DNA from: Nitrospirota bacterium
GTDB taxonomy: Bacteria > NPL-UPA2 > JAADIA01
Length of the DNA: 20,610 nt
NCBI GenBank assembly: GCA_013151555.1
Contig: JAADIA010000063.1
Coordinates: 1 to 20,610 of the forward strand
Direction: 5' to 3'
Position numbers and translations under genes: made by a program. Shown here piece after piece: positions 12,520-20,610 of this stretch. The notes below the pieces were generated by a model that was not told the DNA's origin, searched no databases, and was given only the letters and a program-made list of their open reading frames with translations. Each line of letters begins with the position of its first letter. The first letter of the stretch is position 1.

Positions 12520-13254
12520 TCACTCCTTCACGTGAAAAGACCTGTCATGATTTATTATTTTATATAAAACAGGCTTCAAATTTTCCGCACTTAATTCAGC
12601 TATACAAGCCAACTCATCACCTTCATGGTAGGAAGGATTTTTTCTAAGAAAAAAAGCTATATGAGGGTTTTTCAATAAATGACTATTGATATCCGCTACG
12701 CCCGGTTTTAAATACACATTTCTCTTTATAGGGCTAATTATACCTAACTTGTCATTATATTCTAAGGGATATCTCTTTTTACCAAATGTATCAATAATTC
12801 TTTTTTCGTGCTCAGGCGTAGGTTTATCATATCGAGGATAGAATTCCTTAAAAAATACAGGAAGAAAACGATAGGTTTTATAACCCATTGAGATTAAAAA
12901 CCAATAAAGTTTATGGTTTTTATTTTCTCGCATAAGAGATAGGACAAACCTGCCCCATATTCTCATCAATTCAGTATCTCCCCAATAATCCTTATTGATT
13001 ATCGTGTCACCTGAGAAAACTGCTTTATAATGAGTTTCATCTATTATTTGCTCAAGAATCATCTGCGTAGAAAATCCTTGTATTTCACCGGTCACATAAT
13101 CACGCAGAAGTATAACGCATTTCTTTTCAAGTAAATCTTTATTAAATGCATCTCTACTTATTCCTTCAAAATAAATGGTCATAAGCTTAAACATTCTGTC
13201 TATCTGATTGCCGGTAAGAGAATTAATCTCTCTTATTTCTCCCTCTAACCGCAT
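12520..13254 (-). CDS. GNAT-superfamily-like acyltransferase (possible N-acyl amino acid synthase type)
   Basis: 244 residues, ATG at 13254 with AAAGGAG at good spacing. The N-terminal half (QIDRMFKLMTIYFEGISRDAFNKDLLEKKCVILLRD, then GEIQGFSTQMILE and VFSGDTIINKDYWGDTELMRIWGRFVLSLM) has the strand-helix order of a GNAT fold. The GDT-x-I-x-x-x-YWG stretch resembles acyl-ACP-using GNATs of the FeeM/LuxI type rather than acetyl-CoA enzymes. That resemblance is from memory and weak. The C-terminal about 100 residues have no recognised motif. It lies 12 nt after another GNAT gene and 13 nt before the GH3 ligase, so a role in an amide- or acyl-forming pathway is likely. Function is not established. 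Confidence 0.6.
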   Translation of the reverse strand: MRLEGEIREINSLTGNQIDRMFKLMTIYFEGISRDAFNKDLLEKKCVILLRDYVTGEIQGFSTQMILEQIIDETHYKAVFSGDTIINKDYWGDTELMRIWGRFVLSLMRENKNHKLYWFLISMGYKTYRFLPVFFKEFYPRYDKPTPEHEKRIIDTFGKKRYPLEYNDKLGIISPIKRNVYLKPGVADINSHLLKNPHIAFFLRKNPSYHEGDELACIAELSAENLKPVLYKIINHDRSFHVKE

Positions 13255-13266
13255 TATCTTGCTCCT

Positions 13267-14376
13267 TTAAAGCGTACTTATTTCCAAATATGGGATGCGA
13301 CCGTCTAATGTCTTAAAAACGTGTTCCCCATCATCCCAGCAAACCACATAAATTCTACTCTTGTACTCTATAGAAGCATACTGCTTGATAACTGACAACA
13401 AAGGGTCCTTTTGAAACAAACCAATCATCATATAAGAATATTTACTGTCTACCGAATCATTATATAATGCACGCACTAATGCCGCAAAAATGTTTGGGTC
13501 ATTATCATCAATCGCAATAAAGCTGACATAGAAAAATGTTAAATGTTTTCCCGGTTCCGGTAGTTGAGGATATTTAAATATTTTTGCAACATGATTATAA
13601 ACTGGTCTTATCAGTTTTATCTTTCTGCTATATCCGGAGATAAGAGTCTGCTTAAACCCGCTCTGGTCCCATTTGCCAATCACGCCAACTATCTTACCCT
13701 GTACCCTGGCAACATAAAAATCTTCTATCTTGAAATCCTTAAGATATCGCTTATCTGACCTAAAATCCGCCTTTGTATAATAAGGATAAAATTGCTTCTC
13801 TTTGCCATTTCTATTAAGACATTCAACAATACCACCCAAATCGTTGTTTGTCCCTTTACTAACCGCAATTCTTTTAGAAAAACCCCTCTTCTTACGAACA
13901 AGCTTTATGGCAAAAGTTCTACATTCGCCGATATCATGATAAAGCGGTAGTCTCACCCTTTTCGATGTTAATAACTGCCTAACTTTTTCATTATCTTGAA
14001 TAATAGTCGAAAGATATATTTGTGTCCGCTTATCCTGGTGTAACTGTCTAAAGTAAGTATATCCGCGATTAAGCAAAGTGCGGTTGCGGTATCTCTTATC
14101 TATGCGCAGACTATTCAAATATCCAATTGGAGTAATCTCTCCGTTAACATAGGCTGGTTTAATAGATCGAGTTCCCATACCCACGACGTCGTTAGTTTTC
14201 GTGTCACGGGCAACAATCGTTTGATTGAACTTTCCCGCTGTTTCCAGGGCGCAGAAATAACTTGGCTCACGCTGAAAGGCAACTTTGATATCACCTTCCA
14301 TAGGAGTAGTACAAAGAATCCTTTTCAAGCTTAAATCATCACTTTCTTTGGCTAATTCAACAATAAACTTTTGCAT
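13267..14376 (-). CDS. GNAT-family acyltransferase, two-domain
   Basis: 369 residues. A GNAT core is visible around TIVARDTKTNDVVGMGTRSIKPAYVNG and YLNSLRIDKRYRNRTLLNRGY (about 86-105). There the central strand is followed by the helix that usually carries the acyl-CoA pyrophosphate loop, although the canonical Q/R-x-x-G-x-G/A is degenerate. IYLSTIIQDNEKVRQLL then matches the usual late GNAT helix. A second half containing DFYVARVQGKIVGVIGKWDQ looks like a second GNAT-like domain. It lies 7 nt after the upstream radical SAM gene and 12 nt before the next GNAT gene. The acceptor is unknown. Confidence 0.72.
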   Translation of the reverse strand: MQKFIVELAKESDDLSLKRILCTTPMEGDIKVAFQREPSYFCALETAGKFNQTIVARDTKTNDVVGMGTRSIKPAYVNGEITPIGYLNSLRIDKRYRNRTLLNRGYTYFRQLHQDKRTQIYLSTIIQDNEKVRQLLTSKRVRLPLYHDIGECRTFAIKLVRKKRGFSKRIAVSKGTNNDLGGIVECLNRNGKEKQFYPYYTKADFRSDKRYLKDFKIEDFYVARVQGKIVGVIGKWDQSGFKQTLISGYSRKIKLIRPVYNHVAKIFKYPQLPEPGKHLTFFYVSFIAIDDNDPNIFAALVRALYNDSVDSKYSYMMIGLFQKDPLLSVIKQYASIEYKSRIYVVCWDDGEHVFKTLDGRIPYLEISTL

Positions 14377-14383
14377 ATCATTA

Positions 14384-15721
14384 TCATCCTAACCTATCCT
14401 TCTGCACTCCTCCTATCAATAAACCCTTGCGAGCGGTAATTTCCCTTTTTGCTCCAAAATTTAACATCATATAGGTTAGAAAACGGGGGAGACTAGACCA
14501 ATGCACTTTATTGGCTAACCGCTTCAAGTTTGAATTAAGACTGAAAAACTTGTACCTGTATTCCCAACAAAGACTTGTCAATTCTTCAGCGGATATGTTT
14601 TCAGGCTTAAACACAACTTCGCCAAATCTATATCCGGGTTCCAACCACCACCTATCATACTTCAATTTATTTTCACGTTTAAGACGATCATAGAGAGGAG
14701 TGCCGGGAAATGGAACCAAATGGTTAAACGCTAAATAAATCAGCTTATTTTCTATCCCAAAGCGATAAATCTCCTTAAAAGTATCCGCTGTGGTATCGTC
14801 ATATCCCATCACGAATGTTGCATAAATAGCAATGTTATGCCGATGGTATTGATTCACCACAAAATCATAATTTTTTACTGCCTGGTTTGCGTTTTTCTTC
14901 ATGATACGCAAAGCATCCTTGTTCATACTTTCAAATCCTATCAATACCCCCAGGCACCCACTCTTTTTCATTAACTCCAGCAGTTCCTCATCCTTACAAA
15001 CATGCATGGACATTTGACTCATCCATTTTATCTTTAAAGGTATGAGAGACCGAAACAGTTTCTTAGCCCGCTCAGGATACAAAGATATATTATCGTCAAC
15101 AAAAAAAATCGGCTTATTTCTAACCGTCATCAATTCTTCTATAATAATATCTATAGATCTCATTTTGTATTGACCGTTATAATACTTAGTCACTGAACAA
15201 AATTCGCACTCAAAACCGCATCCACGACCCGTTTCTACCAAGGCAATATTAAGATAATTCTTCCCCTGAAAGATAGACCTGTCCGGGATAACATCTTTAA
15301 CTGAACGGCAGCTATCATCCTTATAAAATTTCTGTAACTTACCGCAAGAAAAGTCATCTAAAAGTTTACCCCAGACCCCTTCGGCTTCTCCTATCAACAC
15401 ACTGTCAGCATGAGTTATCGCTTCTTCAGGCATCAAAGTAGCGTGCACTCCTCCCAGCACAACAGTAACATTACGGCGCCTAAATTCATCGGCAATTTGA
15501 TAAGCCCTAAAGGCAGTATATGCCTCCATATTTATGGCTACGAGATCGGTTTTTTCATTAAACGGAACACTCTCCAGCCTATCATCATAAAAAACGCGTT
15601 TTGTTTTAGTTGGAGTCAGTGCAGATAAAACGGCAATTGCCAAAGGTTCCATCAGCCAGGAACGCACATAACCGTTCTGTGGCTGTTTGCATACTGAAGC
15701 AATAATAAACATTATTTTCAT
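14384..15721 (-). CDS. B12-binding-domain radical SAM protein (second of two paralogs)
   Basis: 445 residues. The N-terminal Rossmann-like B12-binding region (1-135) has DLVAINMEAYTAFRAYQIAD and VVLGGVHATLMPEEA. I do not see the DxHxxG that ligates cobalt in methionine synthase, and many family members lack it. The radical SAM core starts with C168-x3-C172-x2-C175 (GRGCGFECEFCSV), followed by FFVDDNI, LIGFESMNKDAL and PFPGTPLYDRLKREN. Members often methylate or rearrange unactivated carbons, frequently on lipids or secondary metabolites. A GAGG lies 12 nt before the ATG at 15721. It is separated by 80 nt from its paralog upstream and 7 nt from the GNAT gene downstream. The substrate is unknown. 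Confidence 0.87.
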   Translation of the reverse strand: MKIMFIIASVCKQPQNGYVRSWLMEPLAIAVLSALTPTKTKRVFYDDRLESVPFNEKTDLVAINMEAYTAFRAYQIADEFRRRNVTVVLGGVHATLMPEEAITHADSVLIGEAEGVWGKLLDDFSCGKLQKFYKDDSCRSVKDVIPDRSIFQGKNYLNIALVETGRGCGFECEFCSVTKYYNGQYKMRSIDIIIEELMTVRNKPIFFVDDNISLYPERAKKLFRSLIPLKIKWMSQMSMHVCKDEELLELMKKSGCLGVLIGFESMNKDALRIMKKNANQAVKNYDFVVNQYHRHNIAIYATFVMGYDDTTADTFKEIYRFGIENKLIYLAFNHLVPFPGTPLYDRLKRENKLKYDRWWLEPGYRFGEVVFKPENISAEELTSLCWEYRYKFFSLNSNLKRLANKVHWSSLPRFLTYMMLNFGAKREITARKGLLIGGVQKDRLG

Positions 15722-15801
15722 AGCTACTGTAACCTCACGTTTTGTTTATCTGCAACTATTAGTTCTCATAAGAGTAACTCTCACCTGAATTTGTGTCCTT
15801 T

Positions 15802-17094
15802 TCAATACTTCGCAATCTTATCGGCATAAAGTTTATATCCCAGGTTAGTCACAATCGAAACTAAAAAAGAACTTCCAGTCCCAGAAATCCGTTTAAAAAT
15901 TGAGCTTAATCCATATGAATTTTTCCAAGCCCAATAAAGACCATCTTGTAACTCTTCGGCAGTCATTTTAGCAGGTTGAAAAACTACATGCTGACCATCA
16001 TATAGCGACCAGTCTTTTTCAACAATCCTTCCCTGAGATTTCAAACTATCATAGATTGGCGTTCCGGGAAATGGCGTAAGTACAGAAAAACGAGGGAGGT
16101 CAATTTTTAACTCATTTACAAAATCTACCGTTCTCTTAAATACCATCCTATCGTCTTGGTCAAACCCAAAAACAAATGCTCCTTGTATTGCAATACCATT
16201 ATCATGTAGTTTTTCAACAACTTGTTTATATTTCTTAACCAGATTAAAATCTTTCATAACATCTTTCAAAGTTGCCTGGGCAATAGATTCAAAGCCAAGG
16301 AAAAGTCCTTTACAACCGCTCTTGACAATCAGCTTGAACAACTCTTCGTCACTTGTTACCTGCATTGTTGATAAACCAAACCATTTTTTCTTAAGCGGGG
16401 CAAGTTCAGTAAACAACTCTTTTGCGTATTCAACATCCGCAATTAAATTAGGATCAATTAACACTAATGTGCGTCCCTCCATGTTATCAATTTCTTTTAT
16501 GACTTCTTTAATGGGCCGGAAATAGGCCCTTTTACCCCACACAATAGGGATAACACAAAACCGGCATGAATTCGGACAACTTCGAGTTGCATAAGTACTG
16601 TTTATGGTTATATAAGCATTTTTCTTCAGTAAATCCCTGCGCGGAAAGGGCAAATTCTTCAAAGATGCATTCTCCGGCTGTTTATAATATTTTTGTAATC
16701 TTCCATTTTTAAAATCATAAATAAGTTGTGGCCAAGTCTCCTCGGCAAAACCCATTACCACTGCATCGGCATGCTGGGCAGACTCTTGCGGCATTAAAGT
16801 AGGATGAACTCCCCCTAAAACAACCTTCATTCCTCTTCTACGGGCCTTGTCTGCTATCGCATATGCTCTCTTAGATGTACCGGTAATAGCGTTAATTCCT
16901 ACAAGATCAGCTTGAAAATCGTCATTAAGCACCTCAACCCCTTCATCCACAATTTCAATCTCAGCATCTATATCTTCTGGAACCAGAGCTGCTAAAGTAG
17001 TCAAAGTAAGAGGAGCATAGCGCAGGAACCTCTTGAAATTCCCTGTTTTGTGCCTGTGCATGGCGCCACTTGGCATAATAAGTAAAATCTTCAT
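15802..17094 (-). CDS. B12-binding-domain radical SAM protein (first of two paralogs)
   Basis: 430 residues. The N-terminal B12-binding-like domain has ADLVGINAITGTSKRAYAIAD and VVLGGVHPTLMPQES. The [4Fe-4S] ligands are C173-x3-C177-x2-C180 (RSCPNSCRFCVIP). Later motifs are VLIDPNLI, LFLGFESI and TPFPGTPIYDSLKSQG. The protein aligns along its whole length with the downstream 445-residue protein, so the two arose by duplication. It begins 3 nt after the acyltransferase/ligase gene stop and has only a weak ribosome site, suggesting coupling. The cobalt-ligating DxHxxG is not evident. The reaction is unknown. Confidence 0.87.
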   Translation of the reverse strand: MKILLIMPSGAMHRHKTGNFKRFLRYAPLTLTTLAALVPEDIDAEIEIVDEGVEVLNDDFQADLVGINAITGTSKRAYAIADKARRRGMKVVLGGVHPTLMPQESAQHADAVVMGFAEETWPQLIYDFKNGRLQKYYKQPENASLKNLPFPRRDLLKKNAYITINSTYATRSCPNSCRFCVIPIVWGKRAYFRPIKEVIKEIDNMEGRTLVLIDPNLIADVEYAKELFTELAPLKKKWFGLSTMQVTSDEELFKLIVKSGCKGLFLGFESIAQATLKDVMKDFNLVKKYKQVVEKLHDNGIAIQGAFVFGFDQDDRMVFKRTVDFVNELKIDLPRFSVLTPFPGTPIYDSLKSQGRIVEKDWSLYDGQHVVFQPAKMTAEELQDGLYWAWKNSYGLSSIFKRISGTGSSFLVSIVTNLGYKLYADKIAKY

Positions 17095-17097
17095 CTT

Positions 17098-20000
17098 TTA
17101 TCCATTCCCGGCAAGCTCCTGTGCCATGAGCTTTATCTTCTTAAGGTCAAGTTTTCCACTTCCCAAAGTAGGGATATCTTCTACTTTATAGAAACTATCT
17201 TTTTTGGGAATCCATAATTTAGGAATCTGGCTATTATTCAACGGCTTCCATAACTTCTCAATATCAATGGCTACTTTATAAAGCACAGCGAGCCGTTCTC
17301 CCTTTTTTTCATCCGGCACTGAGGTTACCGCACACACAGGCTCCGCTATCCCTAAAATATTTATAATTGCCTCTTCCACTTTTATATGCGGAACCATTTC
17401 GCCGCCTATCTTGCTGAATCTCCTCATTCTATCAGTAATCTGTATAAAGCCATCTTCATCCATTATGGCAATATCCCCGGTTACATACCAGCCATCCTTA
17501 ATTACTTCTTTTGTCTTTTCCGGCTGGTTTAGATAACCAAGCATTACATTCGGCCCCTTTATCAATAACAGCCCCTCTTCGTTATAAGGAAGCAGTTTGA
17601 ATGTATCCGGGTCAACTATCTTTGCTGCAACGCCAGGAATAGGCTGGCCCACTTTCCCCGGCTTATATCCGACTTGCGCTAAGCGTTTGTCTTCAGCAAT
17701 TTTATCAGAAACACCCAAGGAAACTATCGGAGAGAGTTCCGTTGCGCCGTATCCTTCAAACGGAGTGATGCCAAATTTTTCAAAAAAGGTATCAGCAATA
17801 TTCCGTTTTAATTTTTCCGCTCCTGCAAGTGCATATCTAACGGTCTTAAATTGCTCTTTACTGCATTTTTTAATATATGCCGAAAAGAATGTAGGCGTAC
17901 CAAGTAAAATCGTTGCTTTATATTTTTGCACCATCTTGCCAATTGTTGCCGCATCTAACGGGTTACTATGATATACAACCCCTACCCCGCTTCCCATCGG
18001 CAAACATAATGTTGCCGTAAAACCGAATGAATGAAAGAATGGTAAAATCCCTACCAGAATATCGCCGGGATTTAGTTGCATAACCTGATAAAAACCTTCT
18101 ATATTGGAGAAGATATTACCATGTGAAAGCATTACTCCTTTGGGCTCTCCCGTGCTTCCACTTGAGAAAATTACCGTTGCGACATCATTGATATTATACT
18201 TATCCCCTCTGACATATAAGGTGCGTATGGCCCAGGCAGGAAGTAGTAATGCTGCCAGAAACGACTTAATCTTTTCAAAGGAAGAGATGCTCTCCTTCAT
18301 ATCCTCCAGAATAATCATATTTTCTTGTATTTCCAGCTTTGATTTCTCTAGAAACTTTCTGGAGGTAATAATTTTCTTTATCCGGCATTGCTTAATTGAA
18401 GCATTAAGGCTCTCCCTGGAAACAGTAAAATTAAGATTAACCGGTATCTTACCTGCAAATAATACGGCCCCATTTACCAAGGATGCCATGCAAGAAGCAG
18501 GTAAAAGAATGCCGATCTTTTCTCCCGCCCGCTGTTGCTCGTTGGGAGAGAACAACTTCTTGGACATAAGCATAGCGCTTGCCAGTGTCCGTATATAATT
18601 TAATTCCATTTTGGTTGTATCTGCCATACAGAACCGAAAAGGATGCTTCTTGGCTTCATCAATGAAGGCAATGTGTAACTTTTTCTGGTCTTTACCTCTT
18701 AACTTGAATGCTTCCGCGGACAGTTCAAGTACGGCAGTCCTCACTTCAAAAGCCTTTGCATCAGAAGACATCGGCTTGCCGTAACATAACGTTAACGGGT
18801 AGGGAACTTTTTTTGGCTTCTTCCAAAAACATTTACCGCCTTTAAGGCTAAAGATGCTTCCCCACATGCGATCAATATAAATTGGAATAATCGGCGCTTT
18901 AACACCCCGCATGATATATTCAAAGCCCCGGTTAAAAACATGCATATTACCAGTGCGGGTAAGATGTCCCTCCGCAAAAACACATACCAACTCTCCTTGC
19001 TCAACAGCCTTACGTGCCTCTTGAAGCGCCTGGGTTACTACTTTTGGTGAATCCGTAAAAGAAATGGGAATTGCTTTCATAATACGGCAGATAGCATTAA
19101 GGGGTTTTAATTCAAATACCCGCCGTAACATTAAAAACCGGACGTGACGTTGCAGCGACCCAAGAATAATCAAGGGGTCGACAAAAGCTACATGATTACA
19201 AACCAATAAAGCCCCGCCTTGCTTAGGAATATTCTCTACTCCAACAACTTTTATTTTGTATAGCGTATGCGTAACAATCCAATTTAATAAACGAATGAAG
19301 CAAATAGGTAAAACCCGGAAGATATACACCGTAGCCAAAATAGAACAAATTCCTGAGATAATAAAAATATATGCTGCATTTAACTTCATCCATTCCCGAA
19401 ACACAAAAATAAGTCCAGTCCCGGCAAGAATTGCCAGAAAAGAAAGGCAATTTAATGTTGCTAATACTTGCCCGCGCCTGTCAGGAGGACTTTGCTGCTG
19501 CACATACGTATTTAACGGAACAATATAAAACCCAGCGGAAACTCCTAAAAGAAATAAACATACCGCCGTAATGATAAAAGAAGGATAAGTAAAACCTAAT
19601 AATATTGAAAATAAACTCAAGCCAAATGAACCTAAAGGCACAAATCCAAATTCCACTTTTTTCGCTGAGATTTTACCGGCTACCATACCGCCAACACCAA
19701 CTCCCAAGGCTAACAATGTCAAAAGAACTCCGGTATACAGCTCATTGACCAGCATAATCTTTCGAGCATACAAGAGAATGTTTAACTGAAAAATGGATGC
19801 CATTAAACTGAAATAGACAAGTCCTACCACCGCGAGCCAGACGGCTTTAATAGAAATGATTCCCTTGATATTATGAAAAATTTCTGCGGGAAAATTCCAT
19901 TCAAACTTCCTCGTTGAACCGGATGGCTGCACTCTTGGCACAAAGAAGCTTGTCAAAATTCCTAAAATTGAGATGGCTATAAAGAAGAAGGAAACCCTGG

Positions 20001-20493
20001 CAAGATTATCTTTCATAGCATAAAAAACATACCCTCCAAAGGATGTCCCAAATATAATGGCTATATATGTCCACAATTGGATAGCGCCATTGCCCTCAGA
20101 CAAATCCTCATCACCAAGAATCTCAGGAAGAATTCCATATTTAGCAGGGCTGAAGAAAGTACTTTGAAGCCCCATGAAGAAAAGCACGATGAATATTGCC
20201 CACATATTTCCCGTGCTCAAAGCTGCAAAAGCAAGGGCCATAATTATTAATTCAAAGACTTTAGCTCCGATAATAATTTTATGCTTACTGATTCTATCTG
20301 CAAGAAATCCCGCATAGGTTGAAAAGAGCAAGAAGGGAAGAATAAAAATAGCCGCCGGCAGCGAAAGATATGCTGTCCCCCCGGACTGCTTCACAAATAC
20401 ATTAATGGCAAAGAGCGAAACCACCAACTTAAAGGCATTGTCATTAAAAGCACCGAAAAACTGGGTAACTAAAAGGGCTCTAAATCCCTTCAC
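17098..20493 (-). CDS. LplT-like MFS transporter / PlsC acyltransferase / acyl-ACP (CoA) synthetase trifunctional fusion
   Basis: 1131 residues. Residues 1-400 form a 12-helix MFS domain of the lysophospholipid transporter (LplT) type, opening FRALLVTQFFGAFNDNAFK and with DRISKHK. Residues 405-610 are a PlsC-type acyltransferase with H434-x4-D439 (NHVAFVD) and FAEGHLTRTG (507-516). Residues 640-1131 are an AMP-forming ligase with SSGSTGEPKG (777-786), YGATE (915-919), GWYVTGD (1001-1007) and the C-terminal GSGKLDLKK. Fused LplT-Aas proteins are known and recycle lysophospholipids by flipping and re-acylating them. Here the gene heads a biosynthetic-looking operon, so it may supply or mount an acyl chain on another product. 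The start is GTG at 20493 with GGAGG 7 nt upstream, overlapping the MarR-like gene's stop by 4 nt. Confidence 0.92.
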   Translation of the reverse strand: MKGFRALLVTQFFGAFNDNAFKLVVSLFAINVFVKQSGGTAYLSLPAAIFILPFLLFSTYAGFLADRISKHKIIIGAKVFELIIMALAFAALSTGNMWAIFIVLFFMGLQSTFFSPAKYGILPEILGDEDLSEGNGAIQLWTYIAIIFGTSFGGYVFYAMKDNLARVSFFFIAISILGILTSFFVPRVQPSGSTRKFEWNFPAEIFHNIKGIISIKAVWLAVVGLVYFSLMASIFQLNILLYARKIMLVNELYTGVLLTLLALGVGVGGMVAGKISAKKVEFGFVPLGSFGLSLFSILLGFTYPSFIITAVCLFLLGVSAGFYIVPLNTYVQQQSPPDRRGQVLATLNCLSFLAILAGTGLIFVFREWMKLNAAYIFIISGICSILATVYIFRVLPICFIRLLNWIVTHTLYKIKVVGVENIPKQGGALLVCNHVAFVDPLIILGSLQRHVRFLMLRRVFELKPLNAICRIMKAIPISFTDSPKVVTQALQEARKAVEQGELVCVFAEGHLTRTGNMHVFNRGFEYIMRGVKAPIIPIYIDRMWGSIFSLKGGKCFWKKPKKVPYPLTLCYGKPMSSDAKAFEVRTAVLELSAEAFKLRGKDQKKLHIAFIDEAKKHPFRFCMADTTKMELNYIRTLASAMLMSKKLFSPNEQQRAGEKIGILLPASCMASLVNGAVLFAGKIPVNLNFTVSRESLNASIKQCRIKKIITSRKFLEKSKLEIQENMIILEDMKESISSFEKIKSFLAALLLPAWAIRTLYVRGDKYNINDVATVIFSSGSTGEPKGVMLSHGNIFSNIEGFYQVMQLNPGDILVGILPFFHSFGFTATLCLPMGSGVGVVYHSNPLDAATIGKMVQKYKATILLGTPTFFSAYIKKCSKEQFKTVRYALAGAEKLKRNIADTFFEKFGITPFEGYGATELSPIVSLGVSDKIAEDKRLAQVGYKPGKVGQPIPGVAAKIVDPDTFKLLPYNEEGLLLIKGPNVMLGYLNQPEKTKEVIKDGWYVTGDIAIMDEDGFIQITDRMRRFSKIGGEMVPHIKVEEAIINILGIAEPVCAVTSVPDEKKGERLAVLYKVAIDIEKLWKPLNNSQIPKLWIPKKDSFYKVEDIPTLGSGKLDLKKIKLMAQELAGNG

Positions 20494-20610
20494 GCTTTAT
20501 CCTCCAATTCTTTGCTTGCCAACTTATCCAATAACCGAGTAACCGTTACCTTTTCCTGGTCCGAGAATTGAGAACCAATAAGTTCATCAATCAGTCTTTT
20601 GTAATGCGGC
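20490..20610 (-). CDS. C-terminal end of a MarR-like transcriptional regulator (runs off right edge)
   Basis: Only the last 40 codons are present: HYKRLIDELIG, then FSDQEKVTVTRLLDKLASKELEDKA and TGA. The F/L-S-x-x-E-x-x-x-x-x-RLLDKLA pattern is the usual end of the MarR dimerisation helix, but the DNA-binding winged helix lies outside the window, so the assignment is tentative. The TGA overlaps the GTG start of the fusion gene (GTGA). This implies cotranscription, and possibly control of the acyl-amide operon by a ligand-responsive regulator. Confidence 0.55.
   Translation of the reverse strand, partial: PHYKRLIDELIGSQFSDQEKVTVTRLLDKLASKELEDKA

Noticed and set aside
12528-12537. TTCACGTGAA palindrome at the end of the second GNAT gene
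   Set aside because: It lies in coding sequence (FHVKE), is only 10 bp and is expected by chance.

Overview
The window most likely comes from an uncultivated anaerobic bacterium. A PVC-type or Omnitrophota-like lineage is my best guess, at low confidence. The support is a four-subunit ferredoxin-linked 2-oxoacid oxidoreductase, a PVC-style THUMP/RNA methyltransferase, a large Alu-containing SRP RNA, an isolated four-helix-bundle (S23/IVP-type) gene, and abundant short palindromic and word-like intergenic repeats. TAA, TAG and TGA are all used as stops, so the standard bacterial code applies. Every gene I could support lies on the minus strand, so transcription runs from high to low coordinates.

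Right half (20610 to about 10776): the 3' end of a MarR-like regulator overlaps by 4 nt a 1131-residue fusion of an LplT-like MFS transporter, a PlsC acyltransferase and an acyl-ACP/CoA synthetase. Then come two paralogous B12-binding-type radical SAM proteins, two GNAT-like proteins and a GH3-family acyl-adenylating amide ligase, nearly all 3-13 nt apart. This looks like one operon for an undescribed modified acyl-amide or amino-lipid product. It is the best candidate here for a new pathway. A small four-helix membrane protein follows.

Middle (10219 to 5165): two tRNA-Ser genes (CGA, GGA), a toxin-antitoxin pair whose toxin is broken by an in-frame TGA, the large SRP RNA, then dnaX-ebfC-recR. 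The order tRNA-Ser, SRP RNA, dnaX, ebfC, recR resembles the Bacillus arrangement. recR runs with a 2-nt gap into porG-porD-porA-porB (5' end at 6018, 3' end at 2735). The metabolic operon is therefore apparently fed by the replication/repair operon.

Left part (2740 to 1): a four-helix-bundle gene lies between two homologous direct-repeat arrays of tiny tri-loop hairpins, one of which supplies the porB stop codon. Then comes a tRNA-Asn(GUU) split inside its anticodon by a 214-nt group I intron, a terminator, and a THUMP-type RNA methyltransferase gene broken by two separate 5-bp tandem duplications. The 5' third of tex runs off the left edge.

Main points for follow-up: the tRNA-Asn group I intron; the hairpin arrays with changing but self-complementary stems and a constant linker, and a possible related unit inside the SRP RNA; the doubly 5-bp-duplicated methyltransferase; and the acyl-amide operon.
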